From assembly GCF_027012695.1 (NCBI RefSeq), contig NZ_JALUYR010000145.1, positions 1 to 45,396 on the forward strand: a DNA stretch of 45,396 nt. The letters run 5' to 3'. The DNA comes from Thermococcus sp. (GTDB lineage Archaea; Methanobacteriota_B; Thermococci; Thermococcales; Thermococcaceae). Numbering within the stretch: the first letter of the stretch is position 1; each line of letters starts with the position of its first letter. Shown one piece after another: positions 15,739 to 23,642 of the stretch. Both the position numbers and the translations under genes were made by a program. Under the pieces are notes generated by a model. The model made no database searches. It was given only the letters and a program-made list of their open reading frames with translations, and was not told the origin of the DNA.

Positions 15739-16779
15739 TCAGATGACTCCGGTGATTTCAGCGGCCTTCTCGGCCGCCTCCCTCGTTAGGCCCTCCCTCC
15801 CAAGGATCGTGTAGCGCTCCGGTCTTATGGTGTGGGCTATGGTGAGGGCCTCGACGATTACCTCGGGATCAATCCCCAGCTCGTATGCGTTAGTTGGCGC
15901 TCCCACCTTCTTTAAGGTTTCCCTAACGCGCTCCCATTTAAGGCCGTGGAGATAGGCCATTATTATCGTCCCGACGCCGACCTGCTCACCGTGCAAGGCA
16001 GGTTTTTCAAGGAGGGAATCGAGGGCGTGGCTGAAGAGATGCTCCGCACCGCTCGCGGGTCTTGAGGAACCGGCTATGCTCATGGCCACCCCACCGCTTA
16101 TCAGGGCCTTCACGACCCTCCTCACGCTCTCCTCATTGCCCAGCCTTATTATGTCGGCGCTGCGCATTGTCATCTTCGCGCTCATCAGACTCAGCGAGGC
16201 CGCGTACTCACTGTAGTATTCTCCCTTCAGCCTGTGGGCCAGCTGCCAGTCTTTAACAGCTGTAAGGTTGCTTATGACGTCCCCGACTCCCGCCGCTAAA
16301 TAGCGGTATGGTGCGGTTTTTATTACCTTCACGTCGGCTATTACAGCTATCGGGGGGACGGCTTTGAGGGACGTCTTGAGTCCAAGGTCCCTTATGGAGG
16401 CGTTGGCGCTCGCGATCCCGTCGTGGGAGGCTGTTGTCGGAAAGCTGATGAAGGGAACCCCCGCCCGGAAGGAGGACAGCTTGGCTACGTCTATTATACT
16501 CCCTCCGCCGACCGCTATGAGCCAGTCCGAGCGGTGATCCTGGATTATCGAGATAACCCTCTCAACCTCGCCCATGGTGGCCCCACTAACGGTCACGCCT
16601 TCGACCTCGTAGTGATCACCCAGAGCATCCTCCACGTCCTTCCCGGCTATCCTGCGGGTCCTGGGACCGTAGAGCACCAGGGCCTTCTTCCCCAGTCCGA
16701 GGCGTTCCGCCACGTTCACTGTCTCGCCTATAAGGTTCTCGCCCAGGAGCACCTCTCTGGGGAGCTGCATCAGGTGCAC
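15739..16779 (-). CDS. egsA: sn-Glycerol-1-phosphate dehydrogenase
   Basis: A 346-residue NAD(P)-dependent dehydrogenase that reduces dihydroxyacetone phosphate to sn-glycerol-1-phosphate, setting the stereochemistry of archaeal lipids. Visible are the nucleotide loop AVGGGSIIDVAKL, FPTTASHDGIASAN, the zinc-ligand region AGVGDVISN (Asp), SGAEHLFSHALD (His) and KPALHGEQVGVG (His). I chose GTG 16779 (MHLMQLPREVLLG) because a TATA element near 16814-16822 puts the transcript start near 16793, after the upstream GTG candidates at 16800-16788. The product feeds GGGP synthase (2948-3709). Confidence 0.95.
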   Translation of the reverse strand: MHLMQLPREVLLGENLIGETVNVAERLGLGKKALVLYGPRTRRIAGKDVEDALGDHYEVEGVTVSGATMGEVERVISIIQDHRSDWLIAVGGGSIIDVAKLSSFRAGVPFISFPTTASHDGIASANASIRDLGLKTSLKAVPPIAVIADVKVIKTAPYRYLAAGVGDVISNLTAVKDWQLAHRLKGEYYSEYAASLSLMSAKMTMRSADIIRLGNEESVRRVVKALISGGVAMSIAGSSRPASGAEHLFSHALDSLLEKPALHGEQVGVGTIIMAYLHGLKWERVRETLKKVGAPTNAYELGIDPEVIVEALTIAHTIRPERYTILGREGLTREAAEKAAEITGVI

Positions 16780-16810
16780 TTTTCTCACCACCCCCTGCAC
16801 TAGGGTGGGA

Positions 16811-16823
16811 AAAGCTTTAAGGC
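16811..16823. promoter_or_regulatory. Divergent promoter between egsA and DUF63 gene
   Basis: AAAGCTTTAAGGC contains a TATA-like core readable on both strands (CTTTAAGG plus, CCTTAAAGC minus), about 29-35 bases from each start codon. Confidence 0.5.
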
Positions 16824-16851
16824 TATCGGAAGAACCCAGAGGGGTGGTCGA

Positions 16852-17664
16852 ATGGGTCTCTACGAGTTCTTCTACGAGTACTTTATCCTTCCAATCAAGG
16901 AGAACCAGGGCTATAACCCGGTGAACACCCTTGTTTACGCCCTAATCCTCGGCATTGCGGTCATACTCCTCTACCGGATGCTCAAGCGCATGGGAATTCG
17001 GGTTGACGAGCGGTTCTTCAGGGCCCTGATACCCTACGTAATCCTCGGCCCCCTCATGAGGAGCATGACCGACGTGGGGATCCTGCCGAGGACATACTTA
17101 ACCGTAAGTCCCGGCGGCTACTTCGTCATAGCGGCCTTTGCGATAGCCTCCCTCTACACTGTCTGGAGGCACTGTGGGAATGAGAAGTTCCATCCCCTCT
17201 ACCGGGACTTCGGATGGATCCTCGTTGGAGGATTGCTCTTCATCCTGGCGATAAATCTGGATAAAGTGGACTTTAACTGGGGTGTTTTGAAGTACTTCAT
17301 CCCCGCCCTCCTGGTAGCCGAGGCTTTCATCTGGGTTCTGGCGAGGAGGTTTAGGCTGATAAGGGACAACGATCTGCTCTTCTACACCCACTTCTACGAC
17401 GCAACGACAACCTTCGTCGGAATTCAGTTCTTCGGCTTCTGGGAACAGCACGTTCTCGCCAGATGGCTGATTGATACGCTGGGAACACCGGCTGCGATGT
17501 ACCTCGAGAAGTTCCTCATCCTCCTGCCGGTGGTCTGGATACTGGACCAGATGAGGGGAGAGGAAGACGAGGATCTGGTCAACTTCGTCAAACTGACCGT
17601 TTTCATCCTCGGCTTCGGGCCGGGGACGAGGAACCTTTTGATAATGCTTATGGGTGGTGGTTGA
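16852..17664 (+). CDS. DUF63 family multi-spanning membrane protein
   Basis: A 270-residue membrane protein of the archaeal DUF63 family. About seven hydrophobic segments are visible, for example residues 27-40, 62-78, 90-105, 120-135, 143-160, 185-205 and 215-235. Conserved-looking polar patches are FYTHFYDATTTFVG and the C-terminal FGPGTRN. Function is unknown. Its stop is followed by the phosphatase ATG after one base, so the genes form one unit with the rhomboid gene. Confidence 0.85.
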   Translation: MGLYEFFYEYFILPIKENQGYNPVNTLVYALILGIAVILLYRMLKRMGIRVDERFFRALIPYVILGPLMRSMTDVGILPRTYLTVSPGGYFVIAAFAIASLYTVWRHCGNEKFHPLYRDFGWILVGGLLFILAINLDKVDFNWGVLKYFIPALLVAEAFIWVLARRFRLIRDNDLLFYTHFYDATTTFVGIQFFGFWEQHVLARWLIDTLGTPAAMYLEKFLILLPVVWILDQMRGEEDEDLVNFVKLTVFILGFGPGTRNLLIMLMGGG

Positions 17665-17665
17665 G

Positions 17666-18436
17666 ATGGAGTTTGAGTGGAACGCTATAGCCAGGGACAT
17701 TGCCCTGGATGTTGAGAAGGCCATCCTGCCCCTGTTCGGGACGAGGAAGGCGGGTGAGGTTATCGGGGAGAATGCCAGCGGCGACACCACTGACTACGTG
17801 GACAGGGTTTCCGAGGACATCGTCCTGTCGAGGCTCGAACCCCTGGGCGTCAACGTGATCAGCGAGGAGATCGGGACGATAGACAGGGGGAGCGACTACA
17901 CCGTTCTGGTGGATCCGGTTGACGGCTCCTACAACTTTACCGCGGGAATACCGGTGTTCGCCTTCAGCTTCGCCGTTTTCAGGGGGGATAAACCCGTTTA
18001 CGGTGCCATATACGAGTTCCTTCCAAAGAACTTCTACGAGGCTATCCCTGGGGAGGGCGCGTTCCTCAACGGGAGGAGAATTCACGTGCGAAAGCCGGAG
18101 CGCGGAAAGGAGGCATTGAGCTTCTACACCAGGGGAAGATACACCGGGATAATACAGAGGGTCAAGCGCGTCCGCGTTCTGGGGGCGATAGCGGTCGAAC
18201 TATCCTACCTGGCGAGGGGATCCCTTGACGGCGTCATCGACGTGAGGAACTACGTCAGGCCGACGGACATAGCGGCCGGCGTCCTCATAGCGAGGGAATC
18301 GGGGGCGATTGTGACGGACGAAAGGGGAGGGGACCTCGAGGTCCACCTGAGCGCCACGGACAGAACCAACCTCATAGCGGTGAACGACGAATACCTCCTG
18401 AAAATCATCCTGGAGGAGCTGGAAAATGAACCTTGA
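17666..18436 (+). CDS. Inositol monophosphatase / fructose-1,6-bisphosphatase family enzyme
   Basis: A 256-residue Mg-dependent phosphatase of the IMPase superfamily; archaeal members often act on both inositol phosphates and fructose-1,6-bisphosphate. Metal ligands are visible in SEEIG, in LVDPVDGSYNF, and in the later RPTDIAAGVLIARESG (Asp). The ATG at 17666 follows GGTG by six bases; the GTG at 17654 lies inside the previous gene and overlaps that site. It overlaps the rhomboid start by 11 bases. A role in di-myo-inositol phosphate synthesis or gluconeogenesis is possible, not shown. Confidence 0.92.
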   Translation: MEFEWNAIARDIALDVEKAILPLFGTRKAGEVIGENASGDTTDYVDRVSEDIVLSRLEPLGVNVISEEIGTIDRGSDYTVLVDPVDGSYNFTAGIPVFAFSFAVFRGDKPVYGAIYEFLPKNFYEAIPGEGAFLNGRRIHVRKPERGKEALSFYTRGRYTGIIQRVKRVRVLGAIAVELSYLARGSLDGVIDVRNYVRPTDIAAGVLIARESGAIVTDERGGDLEVHLSATDRTNLIAVNDEYLLKIILEELENEP

Positions 18437-19040
18437 GCACTATTTCCACCGGTACGGGAAGGCCACCTTCAGCCTCTTCCTGATAAACATCGCGGTTTAC
18501 ATAGTTGAGGTCATCCTGAGCGGGAACCCCGTGAGCATAAGCTCGGACGTTCTCCTCCTGCTCGGCCAGTGGAACCACGCGGTTCTGCACTACGGCTGGT
18601 GGTGGCAGCCCTTCACGGCGATGTTCGTCCACGTGGGACTGCTCCACCTGATCTTTAATATGTACTTCCTGCTCATCATGGGGAGCCAGCTGGAGGCGAT
18701 CCTTGGCCCCAGAAGGCTGGTAATGATCTACATCGTCTCCGGACTGGCCGGCAACCTGCTCACCCTCCTCTTCCTCCCGCCGAACACCGTGAGTGCCGGG
18801 GCCAGCGGGGCGCTCTTCGGCATAGCTGGAACCCTGATAGTGATGAGGGGTATCATCGGCGGTGACCTTCAGAGTGCCCTCCTCAACGCACTCTTCCTGT
18901 TCCTGCTGAACAGCATCCTGCCCGGGGTTAACGCCTACGCCCACCTCGGCGGCCTGCTCGTTGGCATGGCAATGGGCTACTACTACGGCAAGAAAATCCG
19001 GAGAAGGATGGCGTTCGCCTACGGATACGGCTACTACTGA
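18426..19040 (+). CDS. Rhomboid-family intramembrane serine protease
   Basis: A 204-residue rhomboid protease. Six hydrophobic segments carry the catalytic Ser127 in GASGALFG and His173 in AHLGGLLVG. The oxyanion-stabilising HLIFN (74-78) is present, as is WWWQPFTAMFVH in the L1 region. It cleaves transmembrane substrates within the membrane; substrates are unknown. The C-terminus ends in an aromatic stretch (AFAYGYGYY). It is the last gene of the DUF63/phosphatase operon. Confidence 0.94.
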   Translation: MNLEHYFHRYGKATFSLFLINIAVYIVEVILSGNPVSISSDVLLLLGQWNHAVLHYGWWWQPFTAMFVHVGLLHLIFNMYFLLIMGSQLEAILGPRRLVMIYIVSGLAGNLLTLLFLPPNTVSAGASGALFGIAGTLIVMRGIIGGDLQSALLNALFLFLLNSILPGVNAYAHLGGLLVGMAMGYYYGKKIRRRMAFAYGYGYY

Positions 19041-19051
19041 AGACGCCGAAA

Positions 19052-19062
19052 GATTTAAAAAT
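19052..19062 (+). promoter_or_regulatory. TATA box of tRNA-Met
   Basis: GATTTAAAAAT lies about 40 bases before the mature tRNA 5' end, leaving room for a short leader. Confidence 0.6.
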
Positions 19063-19098
19063 GACTCCCTGAAGGTATAACCCGAGCGCTCGGGCAGT

Positions 19099-19207
19099 GC
19101 CGGGGTAGCTTAGCCTGGTCAGAGCGCTCGGCTCATAGGGCCGCTCCCCTTCGGGGGGAGCCTGAGAAACCGAGAGGTCCGGGGTTCAAAGCCCCGCCCC
19201 GGCACCA
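19099..19207 (+). tRNA. Elongator tRNA-Met (CAU) with a 31-base intron
   Basis: The acceptor GCCGGGG pairs with CCCCGGC, then discriminator A and an encoded CCA (19205-19207). The anticodon stem CTCGG (19127-19131) pairs with CCGAG (19170-19174). Anticodon CAT is at 19134-19136. After A37 (19137) an insert of about 31 bases (19138-19168) interrupts the loop. It contains a GCTCCCC/GGGGAGC hairpin and can form the bulge-helix-bulge cut by the archaeal splicing endonuclease. The GCC acceptor start, rather than AGC, and the intron point to the elongator form. Confidence 0.93.
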
Positions 19208-19788
19208 TTGCAAACTTCTCCTGCGCGGAGTTTGATTAAGGTTGGTGATTCTCGCCCAAAACGGCAATTTTAACAGGATTTGTCGTTAAAGTTGCCTTTT
19301 AAGACGGAATTTTTATCGGGAGCGTTTTTCAAGTGGGTCGGCTTTTTTTAGCGCTCCAATGGAGCGCGATGGGAGTGAACCCCTCGAGAAGAATCCTTCC
19401 GGACAATCCACGTATTAATGCCCCGCGAATTCCACATGAAATCCTTAAAAAGGGAGTATTAACGAGAATCACGAACTTTGATAAAACTTTGCAGTGCAAA
19501 GTTTCAGCGCTGGCGGAAAGATTGCCAGCTATTCTGAAAAACTCAAATCCTCAAGGGGTTTACTCATTAATCACATCTCTCGAGCGTTTGCCATCCTCAA
19601 GGCGTACTTCGGACGCCAGAATAAAACACAAACCTGTTTCAAGGTTTTTTGGGGTAACCCTATATTTATGAGGAATTTGAGATGTGAACGCTGATGATAC
19701 TAGCCAACTTGGGAGAAAGGAATTCTTTTGCTCAAGCTTTTTCCAAAGCTTGTTCGTCTGCCGACCTTTGAAATGGGGAAATTAGATG
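19208..19788. other. AT-rich, palindrome-dense region without a convincing gene
   Basis: The 581 bases between tRNA-Met and hef are less GC-rich than their neighbours and hold many inverted repeats. A hairpin lies just after the tRNA (CAAACT.../...AGTTTG, 19212-19235). GGCAATTTTAAC pairs imperfectly with GTTAAAGTTGCC (about 19263-19296). GCGCTCCA/TGGAGCGC lies near 19350-19366 and AAACTTTGCA/TGCAAAGTTT near 19484-19504. GCTGGC/GCCAGC (about 19511-19531) and CAAGCTTT/AAAGCTTG (19733-19752) follow. A TATA-like CTATATTTATG lies near 19661-19671. Open frames of 112 and 66 codons exist but have no ribosome site or recognisable domain. It may be a decayed element or a structured RNA locus. Confidence 0.6.
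19733..19752. repeat. Perfect 8-base inverted repeat
   Basis: CAAGCTTT and AAAGCTTG are separated by TTCC, 37 bases beyond the hef stop codon on the minus strand. It may end or protect the hef transcript. Confidence 0.5.
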
Positions 19789-22194
19789 CTATTCGCTGTC
19801 TTCATCCTCGACGTAGGGTGCCGTTATGATCCTCCGTATCTCCCTTGCCTTCTTCTCGCCGATACCCTCGACCTCTTTAAGCTCCTCCTCGGTCGCTGTA
19901 AACACCCGTTCAACGTTGCCGAAGTGTCTCAGCAGTCTTCTGGCAAGGGTTGCCGAGACGTTGGGCAGCCCCTCGACTATCAAACGCTGCCTCTCAGCCA
20001 AGGTTAGTGCCTTCTTTTCGCTCCTCAGCCTTACCTCCTTCTTCCTCTCCTCCTGCTCGCGCTTCGCCATCAGGTAGATGAACTGAGCGGTTTCCTCCTT
20101 GCCTGAGGAGAACAGTATCGGAACGCCCCAGTCGAGCGTCACCGCGGCTATTGCTCCCCTAATCGCGTTTGGATGAACGTTCCTTACTCCGTAGAGCTCG
20201 CCCTCTATGATTATGACCGGCTTCTCGTAGGCCCTCTTTAACCTCTCAACCTGGTCGAAGAGACGACCGTCTATTATGGACTGGATGAAGTCGTTGGCGC
20301 TCTTCCTTTCAATGCCAACCTCCTCGCTAACGACGTAGTCGGCAACGTCCAGCGTTCTAACCTCGACCTCCGCTCCAAGCTCCTTCAAAAGCTTTGGAAC
20401 GCCGCTCCTCAGCTCGCGTGAGTCAACGTAGACGACGATTCCCTTCGGCTTCCTAACAAAAATCGGCTTTACTGGGAGTTCCTTAACTTCTCCTGAGGGG
20501 TTTTCGGCTTTGGCTTTACCCTTTCCGGTCTTTGGGCTTTCCTCTTTACCCGCACGCGCTTTTGAGGATTCCTTCCCCTCTTCCCCTTTCGGCTTCAGGA
20601 ACGCATCCAGGGGGGTTATCTTTCCCCTTCCCATCCCGGCACTCTCCGGAGCTTTTTTCCTTATTTCAGCTTCCTCTTTTGGCCTCTCCTTCTCAAGCTC
20701 CCTCGCTATCTTTCTTATCGCCGCGAACATGCCCTTCTCCTTCCGCCTGGAACTCCAGTAGTAGGCTTCATCGCGAGTTCCCTTCGCCATAAGGACGACG
20801 ACCCTTCCTGGCCTGTGCCTCCCGGTTCTGCCGCGCCTCTGAATGCTCCTTATCGCTGAGGGTACAGGCTCGTAAAAAACCACTAAATCAACCTCCGGGA
20901 CATCTAAACCCTCCTCGCCGACGCTCGTGGCAACGAGAACTCTAAACTCCCCGTGGGAGAACCTCTCAAGGGTTTCCTTCTGTTCCTTCTGGCTCATTCC
21001 CCTGTCCTTTCCCCTGCTGGCCTGACCTATGAAGCGCTTCGCCGAAATCCCCATGGCTCTGAGCTCCTCGACGATCTTCCTCCCGGTGTCGCGGTAGTTG
21101 GTGAAGACGATTATCCTGGAGTTGGGCTTCCGTTCAAGCTGTTCTCTCACGAGTTCCTTCAGCTTCTCCATCTTTGGATGGTCTATTCCGCTCTCCTTCG
21201 CCTGGACGAGGAGGTAGATCACCTTCCTCATGCGCGGGTCGTCCATGAGTTCCCTGCTCGACTTTGCCCTCTTATCCTCGCGGAGCTTCTTGAGGTAGGC
21301 CCTTAAAGCCGTCAGCCCCTGTGTCTCCAGGAGTTCTATCGCGTGGAGGAGCTTTACTGCCTTTGCCTGGTGCATCCTCAGCCTTCCCACCGCGTAGTTG
21401 CCCCTCGCGACCTCCTGGTTTATCTTCGAGCCTGCCTGGAGAACCTCCCTCTTCGATATGTCCGGGGAGTATGTGGAGACGAGCTTGAACTGGGCGAGCG
21501 GTTTGAGGCTCTCCTTCAGTATCTCCCTCAGGAGCGAGCGCACCTCCCGGTAAATCCCCGGGAGTTCGACCCTGACCCACTCGAAGGCTATCCTCTGGAC
21601 GTAGGGCTTCACATCGGGCGAGCTTTCGGTTCTCACCTCGATGTGCTCTATCCCAAGGTTCCTCACTATCTCGCGTATCTTCTCCTCATCGCTCCCCGGT
21701 GAAGCCGTCAATCCCAAAACGAGGGGATGCCTCGCCGTCTTAAGATACTCCTTTGCGATGAAGACGTAGGAGTAGCTCCCCACCGCGCGGTGGGCCTCGT
21801 CTACAACGAGAAGGACAACGTCCTCAAGGGAGACCCTACCAGTTAAGATGTCGTTCTCAACGGTCTGAGGAGTTGCAGTGATTATGACGCTCTCCTCCCA
21901 GAGCCTCTTCCTCTTTTCGGGGGAAAGCTCACCGGTGAGGACGTTTATCTTCTCCGGCGGGAGGTCGAAGAGCTTTCTAAAGCTCTCGGCGTGCTGAAGT
22001 GCGAGGGGCTTCGTCGGGGCCAAAAATAGCACCTTCCCGCCGTACTTTGACAGCCTGTAGTCTGCTATAAGCATCGCTATTAGCGTCTTTCCCAGTCCAG
22101 TGGGGAGGACAACCAAGCAATTGCGCTCCTTGCATCGGGCGTAGATGACCTCCTGGTAAACGCGCGGCTCGATCAGGTCCCTGCGGAGATACAT
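19789..22194 (-). CDS. hef: Hef helicase-nuclease (FANCM/XPF family)
   Basis: An 801-residue fusion that processes stalled replication forks and branched DNA. The N-terminal superfamily 2 helicase has LPTGLGKT (30-37), DEAH (132-135), TASPG and QRRGRTGRHRPGR. A charged, low-complexity linker (about 515-590) may bind the sliding clamp. The C-terminal XPF/Mus81-type nuclease has VDSREL and ERK (629-631) with D635. Tandem helix-hairpin-helix motifs end the protein (GLPNVSATLARRLLRHFG, VEGIGEKKAREI). The ATG at 22194 is close to the expected transcript start set by the TATA palindrome at 22215-22224; the upstream in-frame ATG at 22245 is before that. No intein is present. Confidence 0.96.
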   Translation of the reverse strand: MYLRRDLIEPRVYQEVIYARCKERNCLVVLPTGLGKTLIAMLIADYRLSKYGGKVLFLAPTKPLALQHAESFRKLFDLPPEKINVLTGELSPEKRKRLWEESVIITATPQTVENDILTGRVSLEDVVLLVVDEAHRAVGSYSYVFIAKEYLKTARHPLVLGLTASPGSDEEKIREIVRNLGIEHIEVRTESSPDVKPYVQRIAFEWVRVELPGIYREVRSLLREILKESLKPLAQFKLVSTYSPDISKREVLQAGSKINQEVARGNYAVGRLRMHQAKAVKLLHAIELLETQGLTALRAYLKKLREDKRAKSSRELMDDPRMRKVIYLLVQAKESGIDHPKMEKLKELVREQLERKPNSRIIVFTNYRDTGRKIVEELRAMGISAKRFIGQASRGKDRGMSQKEQKETLERFSHGEFRVLVATSVGEEGLDVPEVDLVVFYEPVPSAIRSIQRRGRTGRHRPGRVVVLMAKGTRDEAYYWSSRRKEKGMFAAIRKIARELEKERPKEEAEIRKKAPESAGMGRGKITPLDAFLKPKGEEGKESSKARAGKEESPKTGKGKAKAENPSGEVKELPVKPIFVRKPKGIVVYVDSRELRSGVPKLLKELGAEVEVRTLDVADYVVSEEVGIERKSANDFIQSIIDGRLFDQVERLKRAYEKPVIIIEGELYGVRNVHPNAIRGAIAAVTLDWGVPILFSSGKEETAQFIYLMAKREQEERKKEVRLRSEKKALTLAERQRLIVEGLPNVSATLARRLLRHFGNVERVFTATEEELKEVEGIGEKKAREIRRIITAPYVEDEDSE

Positions 22195-22214
22195 GCCCCC
22201 ATCTACGCGGCGAA

Positions 22215-22224
22215 GTTTATAAAC
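22215..22224. promoter_or_regulatory. Palindromic TATA element between hef and the unknown gene
   Basis: GTTTATAAAC, identical to 4170-4179, is 21 bases before the hef ATG (minus) and 20 bases before the ATG at 22244 (plus). Confidence 0.7.
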
Positions 22225-22243
22225 CCTGGGACTAAGTGGTGGC

Positions 22244-22717
22244 ATGCTCCTGACGAGGCACGCGAGGGAGAGACTGATAAAACGGCTCGCGAAGAGGAAG
22301 AGGCTCGACAGGATTTACTCTGAGCTGTGGACCTTCCTGGACCGCTCCAGAAGAATTGACGTTAACGAACGGGTTGTGATATTCACCGACGGCAGAAAGA
22401 GCCTCGTCTGCGCTCGACTCGAGTGCGAGAGGATTTCGCTGGAAGAGATAAGGGAGTGGGTTTCGGATATATCCAAAACCTACGGGTGCGTCTTCTTCGA
22501 CGGGAGGCTGGCCAGGGAAACCCTTCCGGGCAAGTTCCTCGAGCTGGTTCCTGATGGTGTTTACTGCTTCTACCTCAACCGGGAGAAGAGGAGTCTCTAC
22601 ATCGGTAGCGAGCCGCCTCTGCTGGCGATAACTCTCAGGCCGGCGAAAAAAGGGGAGAGGGCTACGCATTCTCAACGGGAACCACAAGGATCTCCCCGAA
22701 GGGCTCCTCCTGAATGA
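22244..22717 (+). CDS. Hypothetical protein opposite hef
   Basis: A 157-residue protein I do not recognise. The N-terminal third is basic and helical ([22 protein letters not shown]). The middle is strand-rich ([25 protein letters not shown], then [10 protein letters not shown]). [26 protein letters not shown] follows, and a disordered basic tail ends it. The opening resembles RelE/BrnT-like 'HARERLIKR' motifs only superficially. The ATG is preceded by GGTGG and the shared palindromic TATA. The last 56 bases overlap the 3' end of scpA on the opposite strand, so the tail codons may be a by-product of read-through. Confidence 0.7.
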   Translation: MLLTRHARERLIKRLAKRKRLDRIYSELWTFLDRSRRIDVNERVVIFTDGRKSLVCARLECERISLEEIREWVSDISKTYGCVFFDGRLARETLPGKFLELVPDGVYCFYLNREKRSLYIGSEPPLLAITLRPAKKGERATHSQREPQGSPRRAPPE

Positions 22718-23321
22718 GGTCAACCTTCCCCATGTTGGACAGGAACAGGAGGTAGAGGAACGTCCTCGCCACTATCTTCGGACTGGGGTCAAAGACGAGG
22801 TCCCAGAACCTTATCGGTTCCCCGCGCTCCCTGTACATCTCCAGGACTATCCCGTGCAGCCTGTGGACGTGCTTCTCGATGTCCACCCTGAAGTCATCCA
22901 CGACGAAGACCTCCTCCTCTATCTCGACCTTCTTCCTCTTCCTTGGCTTCCTCTTCTCGGCCTCCTCGAGGGCGTCCATTAAAGCGTCGAGCAGGTCGTC
23001 GAAGGTGTAGTAGCGCTCCACCCTTCTCAGGGGGGGTGCCAGCGGCTCGACCTCAACGCGGAGCTTCTCCTCGTGACGTTCTTCCTCTTCCTCCTCGTCT
23101 GCGCGAAGCAAAGCCTCGCTCTTCATCCTCACGAGTATTGAAGCCGCCAGGATCGCCCTTGCCGAGACTCGAAGGTCGAGTTCCTTCATCTCCCTCAGTC
23201 TCTCTATGTACTTCTCGGTTAGATCCACTATGTCAATGTTCCAGGGGTCAACCTTTCCCATGGTGACAAGCTGAAGGAGGATGTCAACGGGGGTTATCTC
23301 CTCTTCGCGGCGCGATTCCAT
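22662..23321 (-). CDS. scpA: Segregation and condensation protein ScpA (kleisin)
   Basis: A 219-residue kleisin that bridges the two head domains of SMC. The N-terminal helical part [35 protein letters not shown] is the classic ScpA opening. An acidic linker (EEEEEER) follows, and the C-terminal winged helix is [25 protein letters not shown]. The ATG at 23321 follows AGGTGA; the preceding in-frame GTG overlaps that site. It lies downstream of smc and one small gene, with a 5-base gap from the latter. Confidence 0.94.
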   Translation of the reverse strand: MESRREEEITPVDILLQLVTMGKVDPWNIDIVDLTEKYIERLREMKELDLRVSARAILAASILVRMKSEALLRADEEEEEERHEEKLRVEVEPLAPPLRRVERYYTFDDLLDALMDALEEAEKRKPRKRKKVEIEEEVFVVDDFRVDIEKHVHRLHGIVLEMYRERGEPIRFWDLVFDPSPKIVARTFLYLLFLSNMGKVDLIQEEPFGEILVVPVENA

Positions 23322-23326
23322 GGGTT

Positions 23327-23638
23327 TCACCTCTCAATTCTAATCCATCCTCTCTCAAACCTGCGGAATCTTTTTCTAACGGCTCTAAAGGTTCCCATCA
23401 GTTCCCTCAGGTAGTCCTCATCAGCGTACAGAACTTCCCCGTCCGCCAGTGCGTCCATTATCAGGGGGTGCCCCTTGGCGAGCATTCTCCTGACCTCGCC
23501 GGGAGTGTAGGCCTTGGCGTCTATCGGTGCCCTCGTCCTGTCGAGTTCGTAGAGGAGCTTAAGCCGGTCGTTCTCCGCCCTTTTGAGGGTGTACTCCGCC
23601 TGCGCAATCCAGCGCTCAAACTCCTCGTGGTCGAACAT
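23327..23638 (-). CDS. Small helical protein between smc and scpA
   Basis: A 103-residue, mostly helical, highly charged protein. FERWIAQAEYTLKRAENDRLKLLYEL opens it. The middle segment KGHPLIMDALADGEVLYADEDYL resembles the C-terminal part of small nucleotidyltransferase/HEPN-type proteins, though the HEPN catalytic R-x4-6-H is not obvious. A basic end follows (RAVRKRFRRFERGWIRIER). The start is 5 bases after the smc stop and its own stop is 5 bases before scpA, so all three are one operon. It may be a condensin accessory subunit standing where bacteria carry scpB; that is inference. Confidence 0.75.
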   Translation of the reverse strand: MFDHEEFERWIAQAEYTLKRAENDRLKLLYELDRTRAPIDAKAYTPGEVRRMLAKGHPLIMDALADGEVLYADEDYLRELMGTFRAVRKRFRRFERGWIRIER

Positions 23639-23642
23639 CGAA

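Noticed and set aside
19333..19694. Overlapping 112- and 66-codon frames after tRNA-Met
   Set aside because: No ribosome site or known domain, and they run through several palindromes. Kept only as part of the unexplained region.
19688..19765. Possible C/D RNA beginning TGATGA at 19692
   Set aside because: No CTGA box at a suitable distance and no internal boxes.
19099..19788. Integrated element with attachment sites at tRNA-Met
   Set aside because: No duplicate of the tRNA 3' end and no integrase or other mobile-element gene seen in the window.
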